Shown one piece after another: positions 56,976 through 64,000 of a stretch of 64,000 nt of DNA. Position 1 is the first letter of the stretch; each line of letters begins with the position of its first letter. A program made the position numbers and the translations under genes. The stretch is from contig OX453275.1 of assembly GCA_949710005.1 (NCBI GenBank), positions 19,382,507 to 19,446,506 on the forward strand. The letters are read 5' to 3'. The DNA is from Ricordea florida. Taxonomy: Eukaryota; Cnidaria; Anthozoa; Corallimorpharia; Ricordeidae. The notes under the pieces were generated by a model, which saw nothing but the letters and a program-made list of their open reading frames with translations, was not told the origin of the DNA and did not search any database.

Positions 56976-57686
56976 TGCTATGCTTAACCATTTTAAGTAT
57001 AAGTATTCCATTTCATTTCGTGTTGTACCAATTAAAGTTATGCTACGCTATTTCACCAAATTTTGTGTCATTTGATGTCACGCTAGATCGTTCGAAAATA
57101 GACTGTGCTGTTGTAACAATGAACGCTAGCCCATTTTTGGTTTGCCTTGACCATTTATCTTTATTGCATACTGTATAACAATCGACAGCTAAGCTGCTCA
57201 CATTTGCGCTAGTCTCTTTCGCATTTTAACGATCCAATTCAACATATGGGCATAGACCATTCATTACTTGGCTAAACAATTTGTGTTTACTGCGTTCAAT
57301 TTTAACAAGGAAAGTTAAACCGTTTGTCATTTGGCTATGCGATTTCTTTATTAGCTATACCATACTGCAGCTAATGCCTAGACCTATTCTATGCCTGCTG
57401 ATCTAGTTGAAATCCTTGTATTTTTGGCGGTGACGGCCGCCCATAGTAATCCACTCTTCGCAACAGGAAAGTTTGTGTAAACAGAACGCCGGAACCACCG
57501 TTACGTCATCACTGCTAAATTCGTTCCCAGTCTCCGGAACCTCCATTTGGTCTAATTTTCGTACTTCGAGCTGCAAAAAAACTGATTTTCTTTCCTTTTC
57601 ACAAAATTTCTTTTGGCATTTTGGAATAAGGGTACAATATGCTACAAAATTATACAAAAAAAATTTTTACTTCATAGGCACTTTAA

Positions 57687-57850
57687 GGGAAAATCGTAGA
57701 ATCGGAAGAATCGTAGAATCGAAGAATGATTTAAGAATGATCTTAAGGGTAAATCGTAGAATCGTAGAATATGATACTACAGTCGTAGAGTAGAAAAATT
57801 GTTCAAAATCTCATGTGGTGAATCGGAGAATATTACCCCTAAATCGGAGT
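57687..57850. repeat. Tandem array, right half
   Basis: Continues gggaaaatcgtagaatcgga and similar units; with 45777-46005 it rebuilds one array interrupted at TTAA. Confidence 0.75.
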
Positions 57851-59680
57851 ATACTATTCTCCGATTTAGCCATAATCGCACTGTTCTGCTGGAGCAGACC
57901 TCAGAATGCCGCGAAAGGAGGATTGGGCGCACTGTCCTGGTGAAGAAAACCCAGCTGATGTGGGTTCAAGGGAAGAGCGGGTATCTGAACTGAAAGGAGA
58001 CGAGTTATGGTGGAATGGACCAGCGTGGTTGGCGGGACCAAAGGACGGATGGCCAATAACGCAGCTCGATGAAACACCAGAGAGCAAGGAAGAAGTGAAG
58101 AAGGTTACCGTGACAGTAGCTAGCGTGACACCAAAGAAGGGTATCGCAACTGTGATTGACATAAACAAATTCAGTAGATTTAGCCGGTTGTTAAGGGTCA
58201 CGGCATGGATTATGCGTTTTCTCGAGAATTCTCAGTCCACTAGAAAGGGGACTATTCGAAACCTGGGCATTCTACAAAGAGATGAAATAGCAGAAGCAGA
58301 GAGAATGTGGATAGAAGCATCTCAAGATGAATCGAAAAGGGGCAAAAACTACAACGAAACGGTAAGGAAATTGAACCTGGTTGACCTCGATGGGCTTTTA
58401 AAATGCAATGGTAGGTTGGAGAACTCAGACTTGGACCTGGAGTCGCAGCAGCGCATCATTCTTCCAAAAGATCACAGGCTGACGAGGCTAGTTATAGAGG
58501 AATGCCACCACCGCACGCAGCATGGTGGAGTGCGGTCGACATTAGGAGAGCTTCGGTCAAGATTCTGGGTTCCCAAAGGAAGGCAGGTAGTAAAGAAAGT
58601 GTTGAGAGAATGCGTGACCTGCAAAAAACAACAGGGCAAGGCCTTTGAGCCATCACCGATGGCAGCACTGCCGGAATTTAGAGTCAAGATGGCTGTTCCA
58701 TTTTCGAAGGTAGGTATCGATTTTGCTGGGCCACTGTTTATTAAGTCGCCAGCCGGAGAGATGGTGAAATCGTCCTTAGCATTATTCATATGTTGCGTGA
58801 CACGAGCGGTACACTTGGATCTTGTGACGGCAAGAGGAGGTATTCCATCGTTTCCAAATAATGCCAAGACCCTCAAAGCGTCTGAGAAGATACTGCGGCG
58901 TCTGTACAACAACGAAGAGGTAAGGGCACATTTAGAAACGAAAAGGATGGACTGGAAATTCATCTTGGAGAGAGCCCCCTGGTGGGGAGGGTTCTATGAG
59001 CGTTAAGTAGGAACAGCAAAGCTTTGCCTAAGAAGATCCTTGGAAATGCCAAGCTCAGTGAAGACGAGATGCTCACCGTACTCATTGAACTGGAGGCGAC
59101 AATGAATTCACGTCCTTTGACGTACGAGTACGATGAGATTGGGGCTGAGATGCTAACACCATCTCACCTTCTCTATGGACGCAGATTATTGAGCCTGCCA
59201 GAGGAGAGGAGAGACGACGAAGAGGAATACGAGACGGGTCTCCTCAGAAGATTCAGGTACCTGGCTCGTTTACGAAGGCATTTCTGGAACAGATGGCGTA
59301 GAGAATACTTGAAGGATCTGAGGGAGCAGCATCGTGGTGGGAAAGGACACAACGTCCGGATAACGGTAGGTGAAGTGGTATTGGTATATGAGGACAACGT
59401 AAAGAGGAGTGATTGGAAAATGGCAAAAGTAGTGCAACTGATTGAGGGCAAGGACAAACAGGTAAGAGGTGCAAGGGTGAAATTAATCTGGAAGGGTAAA
59501 CACACCTTTGTCAATAGGCCCGTACAGAGGTTATACCCCCTAAAAGTGTGTAATACAACAAACAACGGGAACGTAGACTCGGGGGAAAACACCGAATTGT
59601 CAACTGTAGGGAGGGGAATCCCTAGCCGTGCGGCTGCGCTGGACGCACGTTGGAGGACGCGAGCCATGCTCAACCACTAG
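57850..59680 (+). pseudogene. BEL/Pao pol fragment: end of RNase H, integrase and C-terminal domain
   Basis: The frame 57906-59006 codes EDWAHCPGEENPADVGSREE, ELWWNGPAWLAGPKDGWP and LPKDHRLTRLVIEECHHRTQ. Then come the zinc motif HGGVRSTLGELRSRFWVPKG with CVTCKKQQG, FSKVGIDFAGPLFIK and TRAVHLDLVT. A deletion of about 20 codons follows, with SFPNNAKTLKASEKILRRLY in place of the usual SDNAKT, and WKFILERAPWWGGFYER ends at a stop. The next frame (59024-59680) is KKILGNAKLSEDEMLTVLIE, NSRPLTYEYDEIGAEMLTPS, LLYGRRLLSLPEE and the family's C-terminal domain (VRITVGEVVLVYEDN). Loss of the second Asp means no integrase activity. The 5' half of the element is absent. Confidence 0.88.
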
Positions 59681-59751
59681 TTGTCTTGTTTCTCTTGGGC
59701 GCGGTCGATTGAATGCAGATAGTGCTTGACCCAAGTGGTCAAGGGGGGGAG

Positions 59752-61028
59752 TGTGTCCGATATTAATATCTATGACCCCAGCTATTTTTCGTATTTCATA
59801 TTTTTCTTATTTCATTTTTCGTTCGTTACCGTCATGTCACATTGTACCCGTGACACTCCCAGTTTAGAATGCGTGTAAGCTTCAAACATTGCCATTACGT
59901 GCTTGGAATTTAGGGAACAAACGATATATTGTAACCAGTTATTACTCGGGCTACCTGTGGTAGCATGAGTCTAGGTTTCGGTTTCCTATAAGTCTATCGT
60001 CGACGTCGAGAATGAGCAAGCCTGCGCTGCTCGCGGTCTGCGGTGTCCCTGAAGGCATGAAAGCGAGGCGCCTTATTTCAAAATCATCCATGGATCTTTT
60101 CTTATTCAAACTCAAGTTTTTTTTTTCTGCGTGGTCGTGTGGAAAGAGATTAGCGGGAACTGGGCCAATAAGGCTAAGTCGGAAGAAAAGTAAATCCGGC
60201 GATTGAGGAGTAATATTGTTGTTTTTCCCACATATCGCTTCTTCGCCTTCGATAACTTGGAATCAGATGAATGGCATCAAGTTTCACGACTGTTTTTTTT
60301 ACTGTGGGAATCAAGAAAGCTGATTGGTCAACATTAATTCGATTAGTAAACAAACCCAACTATCACTGAAATTTCTGTAAGACCTTAGAAAACTTTCTGA
60401 TAAAATCGTTCAGCTTAAACACGACGTCGACAACAATTACGGTACGATATACAGTCTTGTAGGTTTTTTGCTGTCGTGGAACCAACCATATAGTATACAA
60501 TATATACAAAACTTAGGGCTGGTTCACACTTTGACATAAGCATAAGCATAAACATAAGCATAAGAAAAATATGTGTGAACCGGGGTTACATAAGCATAAG
60601 CATAAGCACAAGGAATGGAACTTTTTCCATTTTCTTATGCTTCTGCTTATGCTTATGTAACCCCGGTTCACTCATATTTTTCTTATGCTTATGTTTATGC
60701 TTATGCTTATGTCAAAGTGTGAACCAGCCCTTAGGCGTAAACCCACATTAACTTTTGTTCGAAGCCGTATTATCAAGTGTAGCCCGAGTGAACGCTCCCG
60801 AGAGCGTCTAGTTAACAATAGAGCTTGTGTAGCTCACCGCAAAATTACTGTATTTCCGAAGAATATATTACACATAGTTGTAAGAGATTAGTTAGACTGA
60901 ATGAATGCACGAACGGAGTAGACAGAGCAGATTGTATCAGAGTGAACACGTAGAAATAAACGGATCAAACTGAGAAAGATACAGTCCTCACTTGATTGTG
61001 AACCAGCGCCGGGAAGTAATTCCCGCAC
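59752..61028 (+). mobile_element. Probable 3' LTR of the BEL/Pao element, interrupted by a MITE
   Basis: A purine tract (aaggggggga, 59741-59750) precedes TGTGTCCGATATTAATATCT, a plausible LTR start. AATAAA occurs near 60955. The right end is uncertain (before the TIR element at 61029). There is no left LTR in the window to compare. No gene in the stretch. Confidence 0.5.
60516..60730. mobile_element. Palindromic Harbinger-like MITE with CATAAG hexamers, copy 2
   Basis: Flanked by TTA (60513-60515 and 60731-60733); ends GGGCTGGTTCACACTTTGAC. Slightly shorter than the copy at 47189 by loss of hexamers. Confidence 0.85.
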
Positions 61029-62179
61029 ATTTCCGCTCGCTCGGGCTTAGTCTAGTTTTAAGGTTAAAAATTGGTTATTTTTTTTTTTGAAGAGTGTACC
61101 CTTGTACACTTATTTTTACGAAAGCAACAGCGACAATGCTATTGTCTTTCAAGATATTTACTTGTATTGCCAAAATTTACAATGCAAGGCATAATAATCC
61201 GCCTGTTAAAATCGATTTGCCTGTGAATAATTTGCCAATTTTGGAAGCCTGGTGGATATTTGAGTCTCTTCGTAAAGTTATAAAGGTCGCCTGAGAAGCA
61301 TATACGCATATAAAGCATATACATTGTGAAGCACATTTCAGTTGAAGAAATAATAAATGTAGCATTTAGTGCCGCTTTGTAAGCAAATTGTATTGTCAGT
61401 TCGATACGCCATTTTTTCTCCAAATGAGCGAAGAAAAAACGGCCAAATCACAAATGATTATAATTCTCGTGGGAGCTTAAGTTTGGTGCGAACACTGACA
61501 GGTGTATTTCCTTTGAAATCTGTTATTAGATCCAGTAACTCGATTTATTTCTTTTATGATTTTGTAAATTTAGAAAATAATACATTGATCTTAACGCATA
61601 GGTCACAAGACCTTATACGAACACTGCTGATATGGACAGCTCGTCAAGAAATTCTTTTTTTTAGTTCCATGTTTTACAAAAAAAACTCGTTTCTGTTAAT
61701 GTTAACTCATGATCAGTATGTTTTTATTTATGATTGTTATTGTAATAAAGTCTCCGTCCAAACGTAGCTTACTGAGATTTCCGCGCACTTCATAATTAAA
61801 CAAAAATCACAAGCCAGTATTTGTTGATATTACTCAAGAAAAAGTGATAACCACTGGCAGACAGATTGGCTTATAAAAATTCAGTGATCTTAGTTTTTGA
61901 AACGAAGGGTAGTCCAACCATCGATTGAATAAACAAGTTAAGTTTAATTTGCTGTTATCTGGCATAAATGGTGGTGACCGTTTAAGAACTAGTTACTGAA
62001 AAGATTAATAATAAAAAAATAAGTTGCAGGAGAAACGTGAATCTCTGCAGATGTCTTTTGCAGTATCCTTCGGTATCCTTCGGAAGGGGACGAAGTGTGG
62101 GAATATGAAAAAATTGCCAAACTGACAAAGACAAACGGAAGTGAAAATTCATGTCGTATAAGCCCGAGCGAGCGGAAAT
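61029..62179. mobile_element. 1151-bp element with perfect 21-bp terminal inverted repeats
   Basis: The left end (A then TTTCCGCTCGCTCGGGCTTA) is exactly inverted at 62159-62179. The interior is AT-rich without a recognised transposase. No target duplication could be assigned, so the superfamily is unknown. Confidence 0.65.
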
Positions 62180-62336
62180 TGGCGCTAGCGCTTGAAGACA
62201 AGACCTCGCAAATGTTACATGAAAGATCCTTTAAAAACTAAAACTAAAACATCTTGTCGGGAGGTGGGAATTAAGAATTAATTTTCTTTTTTCTTCTTAT
62301 GTTTTTTGTTTTTATTATTATTTTAGGATTTGGGGT

Positions 62337-62475
62337 GATTTTCCCCCGTTCCGTCTTTTAGGGTTTGTGACAATTTTCCGCCATTCCATCTTTTCAGTAT
62401 GGTTTGCAGTAATTTTCCGCCGTTCCATCTTTTAGGCCGGATTTGGCGTTATTTTCCGCCATTCCTCCGTTGCGC
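62337..62475. repeat. Four degenerate 37-40 bp tandem units
   Basis: Units share attttccgccattccatctt and ttttaggg-like spacers; no coding sense. Confidence 0.7.
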
Positions 62476-62638
62476 CATTCCATCGTTCCGAGTTTTAGGG
62501 TTGCCCAAAACTCAGTTGCTCAACTGCTTTCCGAGAGCATTCGCCAGTCTAAAAACGTATATTTCAAAAGGATTTTCGCGCCCGCGAATGTGGAATTTTA
62601 GAATCCACGATTTGGAAAAAGGCAAGAAGAGTTCATTA

Positions 62639-62962
62639 TGCACCTATCAATGTTAAGCCGGCGTGGGGGGGGGGGGGGGGGAGTCAGGGCATGGGATGGG
62701 GATTTGATTGTCCTTGTTGGCCCTGGGGTAGGGCATTTGACTGACCTTGTTCTCCCGGGGGAGGGAATATTTCAATCTTTCTTTGCCAGCCTTGGGATAT
62801 TTGACAGCGATGTGCAGTCCGGGGTGGGGAAATTTGGTTGCATTTGACTGGAATGAATTGCCCGTGGGCAGGGAATTTGACGGCAAATTTTTCAAAAATG
62901 TCAAATCCCCACCCCATGCCCTGACTTCCCCCCCCCCCGCCGGCTTAACATTGATAGGTGCA
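62639..62962. mobile_element. 324-bp G-rich MITE flanked by TTA
   Basis: The ends TGCACCTATCAATGTTAAGC are perfectly inverted; TTA lies at 62636-62638 and 62963-62965, fitting PIF/Harbinger. Next to each end is a homopolymer (a long G run from about 62665, matched by a C run near 62928), then gtcagggcatgggatgggga and its complement. Confidence 0.82.
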
Positions 62963-62965
62963 TTA

Positions 62966-63380
62966 ACGACAGCGGTTCTCGTATGTTAAAATCATGTGGT
63001 CAAACCACCCGCCATTTTGGTTTTGCGGTGTTCCGTATACCGGTACTCGCCTTGGCTCTCCGTCCTTTCCTCTACCACCTGGAACTCGATAAAAGTGGTT
63101 CTGTTGAGAACCACTAAAACTAGTGGTAACCACAGGTTAGAAAGTGCGGGCCTAGATGCACTTAAGGGAAGATACTGGAACGATAGTGTATAATTTTACA
63201 TTACAAAATGTACATTCGTGTAGACGTATTTTGGGAAGTTTCTTCATTGAGTTGTAGTAGATCAGCTCCGTAAATCGAAACATGTCAAATAATTTAAGTT
63301 AAGGTCCGAATGTTTCTTAGACCTCGTAAGTATTTTGGTAGGTTCAATGTTCGAAAACATTCCGGCACCGTTTAAATGAT
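62966..63380. other. Spacer; nothing recognised
   Basis: No exon or element end identified. Confidence 0.35.
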
Positions 63381-63381
63381 C

Positions 63382-64000
63382 GGTATGTTGATGATTGTTT
63401 CTTTAAGAAGAAAAAGGGCGAGTCTGCGGCTCTACTTCAGTACTTGAACGCCTTAGTCACTTCCACCCTAACATTTTCACTGTACTGCCGAGGAAAACCC
63501 CGACCATTTTCTTGATACTGCCTTTAATTATGCCAACAAGTTCATTTGCAGCGTCTACAAAAAACCGGGGAAATTACCAACGCATTGGAAATCTGAGGTC
63601 CCTACCAAATGGAAAAGGAATTGTATGACTGGCGCACTCCACAGAGCCAAACGCATGTCTACCGATTTTGAGAAGGACATTAAAACTTTAGAAACTTCTT
63701 TCATCAAAGCAGGTTATCCTGAACGTTTTATCTCGCATACAATCAACAACTTTATAACCGGCTCATCACAAGACGACAACATCATTCCGGATTTTCTTTT
63801 CGAAGAACGTAAGAAAGTTTTCATCATTGCAAGCTACCGTTTTGTGGTAAAAACGAAAAACTCCTGGCAGTAAAACGTTTATCAAAAAACTCAACAAGTT
63901 CACTAATCTCAATTTCATCTTTATAATCCTATGGCAAACAAAGCGTAGGATCGTTGAGGGGCTAATGATCCAACAATTCCGCCCCAGTTTGAACAAACAA
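63382..64000 (+). pseudogene. Penelope-like RT fragment running off the right edge
   Basis: Begins at the RT active site RYVDDCFFKKKKGES, followed by HFLDTAFNYANKFICSVYKK and KPGKLPTHWKSEVPTKWKRN, then MTGALHRAKRMSTDFEKDIK and FIKAGYPERFISHTINNF. This is the PLE palm/thumb region; the usual FxxLNALHPxxxFT block is frameshifted near 63465. After 63870 it jumps to a short piece resembling the end of GIY-YIG (IVEGLMIQQFRPSLNKQ), so most of the nuclease is deleted. Confidence 0.75.

Larger units (their letters stand above)
48871..57445. mobile_element. Element with 1222-bp terminal inverted repeats, nested in the Kolobok-type element
   Basis: The left arm 48871-50092 and right arm 56224-57445 have the same length and mirror each other from TATGGGCGGCCGTCACCGCC inward. 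Flanks gaaatc and gtaatc may be a 6-bp (one mismatch) or 4-bp (aatc) duplication; this is unresolved. The interior holds a DDE integrase-core gene, an inverted partial copy of it, a P2RX7_C-like gene and a transposase-like exon. The last two may belong to a further nested element (about 51209-56223), whose ends cgcggggg..actataaa and tttatacgg..cccccgcg are roughly inverted. Confidence 0.75.
46010..57682. mobile_element. Kolobok-type DNA transposon (TTAA target), itself split by a nested element
   Basis: The ends are AGTGCCTATGAAGTGAAAAT (left) and, reverse-complemented, AGTGCCTATGAAGTAAAAAT (right), each followed by a T-run. They are flanked by TTAA at 46006-46009 and 57683-57686. Without the nested element (48871-57445) it measures about 3.1 kb. 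It carries a THAP exon on plus near the left end and a P2RX7_C-like exon on minus near the right end. THAP plus TTAA is the Kolobok combination; no complete transposase remains. Confidence 0.78.

Overview
This is a repeat-dense eukaryotic (metazoan) nuclear window, probably from an anthozoan cnidarian such as a stony coral or sea anemone. The evidence is spliced host genes with canonical introns, AT-rich intergenic DNA, several Penelope-like elements (PLEs), RTE-like LINEs, Gypsy and BEL/Pao remnants, and TTAA-, TTA- and TA-flanked DNA transposons. The taxonomic guess rests on that repeat mix and is an inference. Nothing looks bacterial.

1-27.6 kb: almost all of this is one host gene on the minus strand. 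It encodes a phosphoribosyl-pyrophosphate-synthetase-associated protein (PRPSAP). I could trace 11 coding exons between 27580 (ATG) and 1898-1900 (stop). All splice phases agree and the total is 363 codons plus stop, close to the 356-369 aa of vertebrate PRPSAP1/2 as I recall them. The 25.7-kb span comes from introns filled with mobile DNA: a 42-unit minisatellite, a SINE, several PLEs (one with a complete hammerhead ribozyme fold), a LINE, a degraded Gypsy element, pogo-like elements and foldback MITEs.

27.77-28.69 kb: an intact, divergently transcribed single-exon METTL18-like histidine methyltransferase. Its ATG lies 192 bp from the PRPSAP ATG, so the two probably share a promoter.

29.5-44.7 kb: a minus-strand RTE-like LINE split in its 5' region by an 11.8-kb foldback element with 10-bp target-site duplications. 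Inside lies a near-identical inverted pair of PLEs. One of them is split by a second foldback element that carries helically phased palindromes in both arms. A DDE integrase-like gene is also inside.

45.8-57.8 kb: a minisatellite is split by a TTAA-flanked (Kolobok-type) transposon with a THAP exon and a P2RX7_C-like exon. This in turn is split by an element with 1222-bp terminal inverted repeats built on 60-bp tandem units. The inner element carries a DDE integrase-like gene, an inverted copy of part of it, a second P2RX7_C-like gene, and a Cys/His transposase-like exon.

57.8-64 kb: the 3' part of a BEL/Pao element, MITEs, a TIR element, and a PLE fragment running off the right edge. Apart from PRPSAP and METTL18, every coding region I see is transposon-derived and most are broken.
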